A DNA stretch of 64,000 nt from Tetrahymena elliotti 4EA (lineage: Eukaryota; Ciliophora; Oligohymenophorea; Hymenostomatida; Tetrahymenidae), in contig JH720298.1 in NCBI GenBank assembly GCA_000231825.2, positions 124,001 to 188,000 of the forward strand. Reading direction: 5' to 3'. The notes beneath the pieces are model-generated. The model was given only the letters and a program-made list of their open reading frames with translations. It was not told the origin of the DNA and did not search any database. The translations under genes and the position numbers were made by a program. Positions 1-12,300 of the stretch are shown in pieces. The stretch's first letter is position 1. Each line of letters opens with the position of its first letter.

Positions 1-1711
1 ATAATTTTGTTTTCTAAATATTTATCGGTGTAATCTTTCTTATAAAAATATTAAATTAAATATAATTCAGAGTAAATACAACCCATATGACTTTGGTTAC
101 TCTTTTTCTTGGATTAATTAAATCTATTTTGCTTCTTTAATAGGGTTGACTGTTGTTACAAACATATATTTTATTAACTTTAATATGCTTACCTAGCAAA
201 TAAATTTTCTAAGATTTTTCTTAAGTAAATACATACATCAACATAAAAAATTAGCTGATAAATAATAAAACATAAAAGAGAGAGTTAATTAAATAATATT
301 TAAAAAATTCAAGGATAAAGTAGTTTCAAAATGAACTTTTATCTTGAGTTATGTTTGTGTTTTTAAAAGGAAATTTAATGATGGATGGGTGAATTATCAT
401 CAATAAATTTAATTATTTTTAGTTAATTAAATAATTGTCTCTTTTATTTCCTTAAGCTTTTATTTGATAAAAAAATAAGATTTCTCTTTGTTTGATCAAT
501 CTATAATAAATAGAAACAGAAAGCACAAAAAAATTATTAAAGATATCTTTTTTGACCAACTGTCTGTCTGCCTTATCAATTTTTACACACTTGACTAACC
601 AAAATAAATTTAAAACTAAAAATACATATAATTTTATCGATTCAAAATATTTAAGGAAATATTTAATTTGGTGATTAATCGATAAGCATCAAAATACAAT
701 TTTGTGTGGTCATGATAATTATTTAAAAATTAAAAATAATATTATTAATTTTACATAAAATTTTCTTATCAATTTCTTCATAATAAAATGAAAAAGTCAT
801 TCATACATTTCATGAATTCATGTTTTACCTAAATTTCAATCATTTGTTTGTTTTACATTTTTACAGTCAAAATGACAATTATTAATTTTTAAACTCAAGC
901 GAGTGATGGAATGAAATTTAATAAATTTTGTATGTAAGTTAAGAATATTCATTTTTATGCTATCTTCTTAATTTAACATTAAAGTTTTCTTTCAATTATT
1001 GTTTGATAAAATTTTGTTATTAACTAAAAAAGTAGAAACAAATTTCTTTTTTTCTAAAATAGCTAATTACTATCATAACTGAATTTTCTAGATGATTTAC
1101 AGATTATTATTAAGCTTAAAAATTAGAAAACTCAGAGTTTCTTTTTATTTGTTTATCAGTTTGAAGAAAAATAATTTTTTTTATCATTATTTTGGAATTC
1201 ACAAATACCCGACTTCCTAAACTAAGTTTTTTTATTAAAAAAATTTGAAATGAAATTAAGCCTTAATTACAGAGGATTTACAGTATAATAACTTTAAATT
1301 TTTACTATGGTGTAGTAGTAGTAGTAGTTTTTTAAATTTTCGATTTTATTAAAGAAATTATAATAAATTTATTTAAAACTATTTAATAAAGCTTTAAATT
1401 TCTAAAACAAGATATTTCACCAAGATCTAAATTTTATATTATAAAAAAGGAGAAAATATTTAAATCCCACATTTTTTTCTATCAATAATTAATTGTTTAT
1501 TAGTGTTTTAATTTTCGACTGTTTAAAAATTTACAATATTAGTAAATACATCCTATCTGTTCATTTATTCAATAGAATATTCAAAAAAAAAAAAAGTTTT
1601 TCATATTGAAAAAAGAAATAAAAAAAATCTAAATATACTCATATTGTATATTTTCTAAAAAATAAAATCTAATTAACTTCAATAATATCTTCTCAAAACC
1701 TAAATAAATAT
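1..1711. other. Intergenic A+T-rich stretch
   Basis: No reading frame that looks like protein was found on either strand under the ciliate code. The sequence is dominated by A and T homopolymer runs with one short GTA microsatellite near 1312-1326. It probably holds the 5' flank and promoter of the following plus-strand gene, but no defined element is visible. Confidence 0.5.
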
Positions 1712-2617
1712 ATGATATTAGTTATAAGACATGGGGAAAGGGCAGACAATTCAGCTTATCAAGAGGATTAAAATGATGTTAAATTAGATTTTGATCCACA
1801 TTTAACAGATTTAGGAATTTTATAGTCTGAATTTTGTGCTTTGAGTGTTAAAAATATGTTACAATAATTGAATCCAAATGTTAAAAATATTGTTTATGTT
1901 AGTTCTCCTTTTTTAAGATGCATTTAAACAGCTCAATACATACATAACTCTATTGGATTAAATACTATTGACAATTAAATGTTCGTTTAATCTCACATAG
2001 GTAAAATTTACAATATCTTAAACTGCAAAAAAATGAATATATCATATTATAATTAAAAAAGGAGAAATGCTGAGGAGTTAATGGTTTGGTCAAGATATTA
2101 ATAATAAACTTACTTAAAAAACTGATTAAACTCTAAACTAACAAATAGGGTTAAAAATTGTGGAACCATTCGTACAAGATCCAAGACTGATACAGTAAGT
2201 TTATCCTGAAAATAAACTAGGTGATTTCTATGATAGATTCAAAGTTGCTTATGAGTATTTTATTATTATTGATATTTCATTACATCTTTTTTTTGTAATT
2301 AAGTGTAATCTTACTTTCTTAAAATTTATAGGGTAATAGCAGAGAAATTTTTAAAAACATATGATAATGAAGAAACAGCACTGATTATTGTTACTCATGG
2401 ATTTGGAGTACAAGTTGTTTTGGATTAATTCAATTCGTTTTCTTTATCTGAGATGGTTGACTATTGTAGTATAAATATATTTGATTACAGGAAAGCATCT
2501 TTACCTAATTAAGAATATCCTAATATTCCTAAAATCTGTATAAAGTAGTATCATAAGCATGTATAATTAGCTGATACTGAATTCTTCAAAAGGAAGAATT
2601 AAGTAGCAAAATTCTGA
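1712..2617 (+). CDS. Histidine phosphatase superfamily protein
   Basis: Three exons (1712-2000, 2062-2254, 2332-2617) give 255 residues. The introns (2001-2061 and 2255-2331) have GT...AG ends, and the exon sum is divisible by three. The protein opens directly with the phosphohistidine loop, MILVIRHGER, so His7 is the expected catalytic residue. The second conserved His lies in THGFGVQ near the C terminus. Both motifs are hallmarks of the phosphoglycerate-mutase-like histidine phosphatase fold, and the spacing resembles the UBASH3/ecdysteroid-phosphatase branch. Family knowledge suggests a phosphomonoesterase, but the substrate cannot be read from sequence. The ATG choice is natural because the fold begins at residue 2. 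Many in-frame TAA/TAG codons are read as Gln. The gene converges with the GAF gene downstream. Confidence 0.85.
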
Positions 2618-3336
2618 TAAAATATTTAAAAACGATCTCATTAATCTCACAAATAAAAATCATTTCCATTATCAAAATATTCTTTTATCCATATAGAGAG
2701 ATAGATATATTTATCAAACTGTATATATTTAAATACACTCTTGAATTTATTTACTTTTCAAATTACCCTATTTTATTTTAACTACATGTATTTTTTTAGA
2801 ATAGTATAATTACTAAAAATATGTTAAATAATACTCTCTAATTTATTTACCTTCTTTAAAAATATCTTTTAAAATTTTTTAAAATATGTTAGAAATTAAA
2901 TACCATTTTGTGAAAACTATTTTCTAAGAACAAAATGCAAAATGGTGAGTAAAGTTTTTAATAGAAAAAAGTATAGCAGCTCATAAAGTGGATCTTTTAA
3001 AAGTTTAAAATGATGAATTAAATTCCTTCATCTGAACTATTTTATTAATCTCTTGATAAATTCTCTGGTTTTTAATTTCATTTTTATCTTTTTTGATATC
3101 TTATTTTGAGAGATAAAATTTACAATCTTCTATTTTTATTTTTTTTTCAAAATCATTTAATTATTTTAATTTATTATCTAATAATTTAACTAAGCATAAA
3201 GTTTAGTTAATAAGAATTTTATTTATGAAAATAATTGTCTTGAAAGATTATCCTAAATGAAAAAAAGCAAAAATTAAAAGAATAAATAATAGAACTTAAA
3301 TTATTCATAAATATAAATCAACAAAGGTAAAGTATT
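2618..3336. other. Intergenic between convergent genes
   Basis: A+T-rich spacer between two convergent gene ends. It should contain both 3' untranslated regions. I see no further coding or structured element. Confidence 0.5.
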
Positions 3337-6287
3337 TCAATTTTAATTTTTAGTATTATTTAGATAGTCAATATTGCTTAAAAATTAGCTTAAGAATTTG
3401 CTGAAATATTCTAGAGATTCAAAGTCTAGAGAATTAACTTTGGACTAATTTTTTAAAATAAGATTTATTTATTTCTTATCAAAAATATCTATTTAAATTT
3501 ACTCTATTTGTTGATGAAAGCCCTTATATTCCTCTTTGATTTATTACTTAGAGTATGGCTACTATACTAGAACCCTATTTAATTAAAAAATGTTTAGTTT
3601 ATAAAAATTATTCTATGTAAAGTGTAACCACATAATTTCTTTAAGTAAAATTGAAATATATTCTCTAAATCAAAAATTGAATTTGATCAAGTGTTATTTT
3701 TATTTTAGTTACAAAAAATTGGGGCTTTGCTCTAAGAAATTTTATTTTTATTTAATGTTATAAATGCTTTGTGAAAATAATTTAATAAGAAAAAAAACAA
3801 TGTTTTTTAAATCTATTTAGTAACTAATATGAGAATAATATATTCAATTTTTTATTTTTGAAATCAAACTTGATCTTTTTCAACACTAAATGAAAATATA
3901 TATGTATTTATATTATGAAGTTTTAAATTGAATTTACTTTATCTCTTTTGACAGGCATTGATATTATTGGCATAGATGTGTCTAAATCTACTTCTGAATT
4001 GAATAGATGGTGATTATAAGCATTAGAAATATTTAAAGTTTCACCAAGTTCATATGTTTTACCTGCTATACCTACACCCATTTCATGATAAATCTTTTTT
4101 TTAGAGTCTTAATGAAAACTAAAGAGTTTCTTTTACTATTCATCTACTATCAATATCTTTCCTTTGTTTGCATTAAATAGATCTTGCAATTTTTTTTCTG
4201 CTTTTGGAATAAACTCTTCTAAATTAAGACATGTGCTTAGTTAAATACCCGTCTTTATTTAAATTTAATTTAATAAATTTATTCCCAAAAATAAAATAAT
4301 TTTTTACTTGAAGTAATGTTCTTAAATTATTTTAAAATAACATAGTCTAGTCAAACTACTCTGAATTTCTCAAAACTATAGATGCTAGCTAAGAAATAAC
4401 AAGCATAAGTCCTTCATCATCTTTTGTAAAGTATCCTTTGAGTTTATTGACAGATTAAATTACACCCAAAACATTTATTCCATCTCTATCAAAAATTGGG
4501 AATGCTAACACAGTATTAGTTTTGTAATTCATCATTTTATCTATTTCTTTGTTAAATCTTTCATCGTTGTAAGCATTTAATATATTTAAATGTTATCCAC
4601 TCGTAAAAACTGCACCCACTATTCCCTAATCAAATGGAACCTTTTTTATATAAAAGAAAGCCTATTTATTTTCTAGGATTTTTAAAAGTTCTAATCACCT
4701 TGATTGTTTTATTTGATCCTTTTGCATGCTTAGTCCAAAGCTATTCACTTTCCTATTCAAAAATGAAAACACTAGCTCTATCAGATTCAAGACAGTTACA
4801 CGTTTCTTCCACAATATTTTCTAAAGCCTCTGAAAATATTCTACTTTAATTCATAGTAATACTAGCCTTAAGCAATTTTCTCAATCTGAATACCAAATAA
4901 AATAAGCTCTTTTTAATAATTTAAAATTTAATTAATTTTATTTAAGTTAAAAGCGTATTGATTGCTGATTAAGTTGTTTTAATCAAATTTCTTTTAAAAG
5001 TAATGTTAAAAAAAGAATAATTTATTTCAACCTTGTGTTCTATCATGAGTTTTTGAATAGAATCAAATAGAGTGATCATTCCTAAATATTCTAGTTATTT
5101 AATTTGCTAGATGAATAAATCCTCTTCTAAAATAATTCCAGAGAGTGATTACACAAATTCTTTTTCTACATAATACTTGTTGATATCTGCATCTGTTAAA
5201 ATTATTATTTTTAAATTAAAATTATTTAAGATAGTAAAGATTCTTTCTCATCAAAATACATTATTTACTTAACTTACTTTTTATAATTTTAAATAAACAC
5301 TTAATATTTTAATTTACCTAATGATAAGCTAAGGATTGTTTAAGGTCTATCATCAACTCCTTCCTTTTTTTTAAGCTTTATTCTTCTAGGTGTTTCTGTA
5401 TCACCTTTTATCTCATCATTTATCATAAAGCTTCTTCTAGTATTTTGCTTTACATAACTATATTTTTTCGTTACTTTTTAGTTATTTTGGAATGAATTAT
5501 TTTATGAGGCATAATTTAAATTTTATGTATTAGACTAGCTTAAGACCTGATAAGGATTACTTTAAGCTACAGGAGTTAGACTTTAAACTTTTTGTTAAGG
5601 CTAAACAGTAGGAAACTAATTTGTAGATTAGGAATTCTATAGATATTATAAATGTTTATTGTATGTTTTTAGATTTTTATTTGAATTGCATTTACTCTTT
5701 AAAATGGTTTCTTATTTACGTTTTCTAAATATGCATTTTGCTCTTTTAACTTACGATTTTCTTCTTATATGTGAGATAGCATTTCATCTCTTTTTTATTG
5801 TGCTATTGTGAGATACTTTATAAGATATTGAAGTCTCTCTATTTCTCTGTTTTTATATTTGACAATATTCTCTAGATTTTAAGCATACCTAACTATATCT
5901 ATAACTTGCTTATGCAATTCTTTATCTTCATTTCTATTGTTGCAATAAAAAAATTGTATTTATTTTTAAATATTCATTTTTATTTATTGGATATTCAAAT
6001 GTATGATTAAAGTAATACATTTAAAATTGAACACAAAAATAAAATTGAACAATAAGAATGTACCTGAATTTCATATTTATGACTTCAGATAATTGAGGTA
6101 ATTTGCTCATTTAAACATCATCAAATTATTCTGTTTGCTGTATTTATATTTAATCTTTATAAGACATTTATGAGTTTTATAAATCATGATCAGATTGTAT
6201 AATCTTATCTGTCCCATCATCTAAATATTTTGAGCTTCCGCCATAGAGATATTTAGATTAATACTACTATGTTGGTATAGGATTCAT
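3337..6287 (-). CDS. Coiled-coil protein with two GAF domains
   Basis: Eight exons on the minus strand (6287-6064, 5933-5720, 5636-5318, 5192-4699, 4640-4308, 4252-3938, 3574-3503, 3444-3337) sum to 2079 bases, exactly 692 codons plus TGA. Residues about 75-145 form a charged heptad-rich coiled coil, followed by a Gln/Asn-rich stretch. A first GAF domain follows, with the DRASVFIFE strand and FPIFDRDG...GVIQSVNK. A second shows KILIVDEQ, GIAGKTYE, SNAYN and IVAILQVINQ. GAF domains bind small ligands such as cyclic nucleotides or mediate dimerisation. No cyclase, phosphodiesterase or kinase catalytic domain is attached, so the output is unknown. The intron at 4641-4698 begins GTGATT, an unusual donor. 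The stretch about 4860-5020 before GAF1 is open but hydrophobic and could hide a further intron of a multiple of three bases. Confidence 0.8.
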
Positions 6288-7248
6288 TTAAACATTTTTC
6301 TTCATTGATAATATTGTTTTATTATTAATTTTTTGATCGAGATTTACTATTTGAACTTGGATTTTGATGACTGCTTTTATGCAATACCTTTTTAAAAATA
6401 GAAGATATTTATATACTTAGTTATTAACAAAAGCAAAAATAATAAAAAGAGTTATTTCTTATTTATTATAATTCATGATTGAAAATCAATGATCGATCAG
6501 TCAATAAATTAATTATTAAATAATCGTTGTTTTTTTTAAGTGAAAATATTAATTAGCTTGAAATATTTTTTAGCCAAGTAATTAAGATTAACAATAAACT
6601 ATATGTACTAAGATACTGAATAATATTTTTCAAAGGAAATCCAAATTTTAAAGTATCAAATAAATAAATGAATAAACCCATTATTTTTAAATAATTATTT
6701 TTAGGATATATCTATGTAATTATTCTACATGATAGATTATTATCTAAAATGTTTAATTTTTTAAGCATTTATAAATTCAAAAATAAATTTCTAATTTTCC
6801 TTACAATAGTTTATCATTCGAAATACATAGGTGAAAAAAAAAGTTAAGGAAGAATAAGCTAAATCAAGATTGTAATTAAATAATTTACTCATTAAAAATT
6901 CAAAGTAATTAAAAACTATAAAAGAATATATTGGATAAGCATAAAATTAAAGCTAAGAAGAAAATGAGAAGGATTTTAATTTTATTCTTAAACTCTTAAG
7001 AAAAACCCAATCTTAACAACTAAAAATATCTTAGCTTTCTTTTCCGCTTTTTAAATAGGTAGGTAAATAAAATTCCAATATTCCAATATCAAAAAATCTT
7101 TTTTTTAATTCAATTTTAACCAATTACTCTGTATTTTTAAATAGAGTTTTTTAAAGGAACACTTGGTAGCAATTTCGGCAGTATTTAAAAAATAATCTAA
7201 AATAAGAAAATTTTTCTTTTAAGCAGTATCAATAAATAATACCTCAAT

Positions 7249-7259
7249 GGGGGGGGGGG
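7249..7259. repeat. Run of 11 guanines
   Basis: Eleven consecutive G residues in a region that is otherwise strongly A+T-rich. It lies in the spacer upstream of the 9.3-kb gene. Function unknown. Confidence 0.95.
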
Positions 7260-7774
7260 AACATATATACGAGATTAGTTATAAATTAGCTTATTACTAT
7301 TTTCTTTTTCTTAATTTTTTAAATTACATGCCTTTTGGACAACTAATTAGAAAGTAAGAGAGCTTTTTTTTGATACTTTAAGAATAAATTAGATTTGGGG
7401 AAAATACTAATTTAATAAAATCCTTGATTAAAGGCTAATATAATTATTATGTAAAACATCTATTTAATTTTTACCATAAAATTTGTTAAATATTTAGATT
7501 TAAAAGTGGTTTGATTAGAGTAAAGTCCTGATTCTTGCTTGATATTCAACTCTTCTAATATGATATTTAACATTTAAGATTTATCTGATAAACAAATGTT
7601 TTGCTCAAAATTCACTCAAAGACCGTCGAGAAATACTTCGAAAAGGTTAATGCATTCTGAGAAATTCTGATTAGAAAAATATTAATACAAAATACAAAAT
7701 TAAGAATATCCTTTATTCGATTGGAAGTGGTAAACGACTTACTTTATAAAAATAAATTAAATTTATTTCAGATT

Positions 7775-8368
7775 ATGTCTGTGGATTTAAATGGAAATTT
7801 TTCTTTATGTTTTACTCAAAATAGATTTTCTTTCGAGATATTTAGAATGATTGGAAATACATAAAGATTAACTTTGCTTTTGCATATTCAAAATTAAATA
7901 GAAGTGAATGAAAAGATATTGTATGTAAACTACCTTACAAATGATTTAGGAAGAAAACTCTTGGTGCAACAATTTTAATTATTTCTGGGGAGTAGCGAAT
8001 TTTATCATGCTTGTATTGGATATGGAAAAAGTAAAATCAATAGAGATTTAAATATTAAATTTAATTATTCCCTCTCTTAATAAAGGTGGGGATTTATACT
8101 TGAGAAAATTAATAGAAACAAATAAATAAAGACAAAGTGGGATTTAATATTATTCATCTTTATATTTTACTAACAGACGAATTAGGTAAATTAAGCGAGT
8201 AAGTATTTCTTTTGTAGATATTAAAGAGGATCTAATTCATAAATTGAGATGGAGTCTTAAGCAGTGCTGGCTGCTATATAGGCGACTTTTTTATACAGGA
8301 GAAATGAAATTATTGACTATGGAGAGAATTTGTTATTTTTAGCTACTCATAGATTTTAATGCAAATGA
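7775..8368 (+). other. Candidate open frame, 197 codons, unrecognised
   Basis: With TAA/TAG as Gln, an ATG at 7775 opens a frame of 197 codons ending in TGA at 8366-8368. The predicted protein starts MSVDLNGNFSLCFTQNRF and has mixed composition rather than homopolymer, but I recognise no domain. Another frame overlaps it from about 8210 to a TGA at 8476-8478 and continues in the same frame, after that TGA, to about 8870 with a Lys/Gln-rich sequence. Overlapping open frames are expected by chance when only TGA stops, so this may be noncoding, a decayed gene, or 5' leader sequence of the gene at 9301. Confidence 0.2.
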
Positions 8369-9300
8369 TATACATGGATTGCAAGTAATATATTTGGAGT
8401 AGTATGATGAATTCGAGCGAAGACAATTCATAATTGAACAGAATCCTCTAGAAAAGATTTAAGAAGTAAAATATTTTTGAGTGCGCTTGAGGAAATATAA
8501 AATTTATGGGCTAGAAGAGATGGATAGAAGTTGGTGGAGAGTTTATAGTAGAGTTATTAAAATAAGAAAACTAAAATAGGAAAACAAGCAGAGGAGTAAG
8601 AAAAAATTAGAGTAATTAGAAATTTTAAAAGTAAACAAAAAGCAATAATTAGATTTTATGAGATTTGCTCAGAAATAAAAAAGGAATTAAAAGGAGCTCA
8701 GAATGTGGGAAGAATCCAGTTAGATTATTCTTATTCTAAAGATATTGAAGCGAAATTAGTTTATTTTTTATTTATTTAAGAAATAGGAGGGCAGATTTTA
8801 GTATATCTAAGAAATGAAGATAATAAGCAAGCAAGCATTCATTCATTCATAGAATATTAGGATATGAAGATAATTTAATGTATATTTTTCTATTTGCAGA
8901 AAGAGAGGAATGCGAGTAAATAAAACAAAAAAGAGAGAAATGATAATTTAACTAAAATGAAAACTCATACACTCAAGCCTTTAATATGTATATATTTCTG
9001 TATCTATCTAATCAACCTTTATGACAAAACCAGATTTATAAAAAAAGCGAGAGTAATTCAAGAAAAAAGAAGACTCATATTAACCAATATAACTAAATAA
9101 TCTAAAAAAAAATATAAACAAGAAAGAAAAGAAAGAGGAAAAAAAAGAAACAAAAAAAAAGTAAAACACTTACCTTCACCTTTTTTTGAAAGCAAAAAAA
9201 AGCAGTAAACTCCCAAATCAAATCAAAAACAAAGAAAGAAACAAACTAATTCAAATTATTTGATTAATCAACAACATCATATTTTGCCTTTACTTTTAGA

Positions 9301-12300
9301 ATGAAATCTACCTCAAACAAGCCATTCATCCCTTAACCAGGGCAGCTTAACGTAGGGTAAAATGGACCTTCTAACAGCGAGAATGCATCTTAACCTCAGG
9401 TATCCTTCATTTAATTTCATTTCTTTTATTTATTTCGTTTATTCGTTTTTTGATAGTCCAGCCAGTGGACACATAAATTTTCTTTTTACTTTTCGAATTT
9501 ATTACTTCATCTATTACCTTACTCTGCACAGCTGATTATAGTCTTATTAAAAATATTATTTCTATGTATAATAAATGTGCAGGCTTTTCAATTTTCTTAA
9601 TTCGATTTCTTCTCTTACTTTTTTCAAGATTTATTAACATTAACTTATATTTATTAAAATTAAAATAGCCATAATACACTCAAAGAATCCAAGTTATCTA
9701 GCACACTGCCCCCACTGAAGGAGCCGCTGACCCTTCTCCATCTGCTAACTAGCCCACCAATCTTCCACCATCATCATAGACTACAACTCAGCAACCTGAT
9801 ACACTAAGCTAGAATTCTTCATCACAAGCCCAAAACTAGCTCTCCAATCAGTAGTAATAAGTCCCTGCAACTCTTGCTTAAGCTCAAGCAGTATTAGCAG
9901 CCACTTCCGCAGCTAGTTAAATCAATTCACCTGCTATTAATCCTAATGCAGAGTAAGCCCACCCTTAAATCAGCTAACCACTTGACGAAAAGCTTCTGGG
10001 CTAAAACTCAGCTGCTGCAGCAGCTCTAGGTAATAATTTTAAAATTTAGATATTTAGCAAGTTGAATATCTATCTTGCAATCCATAATTGAGCAAAAAGA
10101 TTTTCTTTTTTGTCTCTTCCTCTTTTGAGGAGCAAGTTGTTTTTTGTTTCATTCTACCCAGTTATTAGCTAAGATTTCTTATTTATTGATTGCTCAACTG
10201 CTGTAAAGTTTTTTGGAGTAAATATAAATTTCATTCATTTAATCAAAAATGTGATTGAATCTTACTTTTCTCCTTTATATTCCCTTCAAATAAGAACTTT
10301 GCTTACTCTGAGTTACTCATGATTTTTTTCTTTATTAATCACAATTCAACTTGCTTATTTGATCAATTTTTCTTTTACTTTTAAAGTTCGAATAGATATT
10401 TCATTAAACCAACTAACTAACTCAATTAATCTAAATATACCTCTTTATTCATATTTTTTCTAAATTATTTAAAATTTAGCTGCTTCCATGAATGGATAAA
10501 TGCAACTAGACCATGCAGCCCTCTAGTAGCTTATTCAATAAAGTTTATTGCCATAGCAATAGTAGAATTAGTAATCCCAATAGTAGCAGTAATAACAACA
10601 ACAATAATAGCAGTAGTAGCAATAACAGTAGTAGTTATAGTAAACACAAGCTTAGCAATAGTAATAGATATTTGCAGTATCCACACCTGCTTAGCAACAA
10701 TAATTTTTACAGTTATAACAACAACACCTATCAGCTCTTAACTATGACCCTACAAATTTAAGTGAATAGCAAATGCGTGCCCTTTTGAATTAGCAATTTA
10801 ATTTGTAGTAGTAATAAACTTAATAACCTCTTCAACCTAACCTATCAGCTGCAAATCAATAGCAACTTCTTTCTTCCCTTATGCCTCAACTTTTAAGCAA
10901 GCCTAATGGATTCCAAAATATCATTCCCCCTATTTCTTAATAGGCTTAGCTTTAACAATCCCCTTAAAATCAAGTATAAAATTCTGCATAGTAATAGTAA
11001 GACAGCACAGATAAAAAAATCAAAGTAAAAACAGAAAATCTCCCTGGATAGAGTATCCAACTCAATGGGACTTCTCCTTCTCTTGGAGCGAATAACATAC
11101 CATCTTAAAGTTTGATCGGAGGTAATTCTTTAAATCCTCTGGTTTAATAAAATGGATAAACTAACGGAACAGCCAGTAATGGCAACAACAACAACAACAA
11201 CAATAAGGCTACTGTTTGCCCACAACCCATAGACAACTGCAATGTAGTTTCTTCAATAGGAATGGTAAAATATATTACAATAGAGTTAGCTAAATTAAGC
11301 TACCCTCCTTAAACATAAATCTTACTAAAACTTCTTAAAATTCTTAAATATAATTTTATTTTTTAATAAAAATTAGAGTCAAATTAACCAACCCTCAACA
11401 GGTACTTTGCAAATTTAAGTTTGATTCTCCTTTTAAAAATAATATCTTTTTTGCACCAACTCCTCTGGTCTTTGTTACTCTTCAATTGATAAAAATCTAA
11501 AAAAAGAAGATGAACAAATCTAGCTTGATAAATCACTAAAAGGAGGAGGGAAAATTTTCAAAGACAAAATAAAATTTCAAATAAAATTGAAAACGTCTAA
11601 CTAACTATCCCCTTCTGAATAATAGCTTCTTTATATTTAGCGATTTTTAATTTTCAAAAATATTTTCCCTATTTCATTCAAAGTAATTTTAATTCTATTT
11701 ATAATATTTATGTAGATAAAAGTAAGTGGGAATGGATGCCTTGCACATTTTATATCAAATAAAACATAGACGATCGCACTATTGTCTGGAGCTTAAAGCC
11801 CAGCGTAGGATTTGGTAGCCCTAGATAAGATGTAATGATTTTTGCATTCAATTAAATCAAGTCTATTTTTAAATGCAAGCAAGTGATTTGTGTGTATGAA
11901 AAGTTTTACTTTTTACCCACCAATAATTCCAACTTTAAAAATCTTAAAATAATTCAATAAATTAATAAATAATTTATTACTCCCAATCACAAAGGGAACG
12001 AATAACCTTTTTGCTTTTGAAATTTTATTTTTGTATTTTTATGGATGATAGAAATTTTACATAATTTATTGATAGATTATTTAGATCATTCGTTCACTCA
12101 TTGATTTAATTTATTTATAAAGTATTCGCAATCACTATACATTTACTAATATAAAACACTATCAGATTGATAGATAATAGTCATTTTAATGAATTATAAT
12201 TTCAGCCTTTTCTTTTATTAAGATCATTTATAATGTTTCTAAAATTTAGGGCTCTTCACCTAAGACTAATATGACAATATGGATGGAAAGAAATTTCATT

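Larger units (their letters stand above)
6288..9300. other. Mostly unassigned intergenic region
   Basis: About 3 kb between the divergent GAF and CudA-like genes. It holds an 11-base G run, a moderately G-rich, purine-skewed block at about 7.7-8.9 kb with several long open frames (listed separately), and a very A-rich block at 9.05-9.25 kb. No recognisable protein domain was found. The rest should contain two divergent promoters. Confidence 0.45.
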
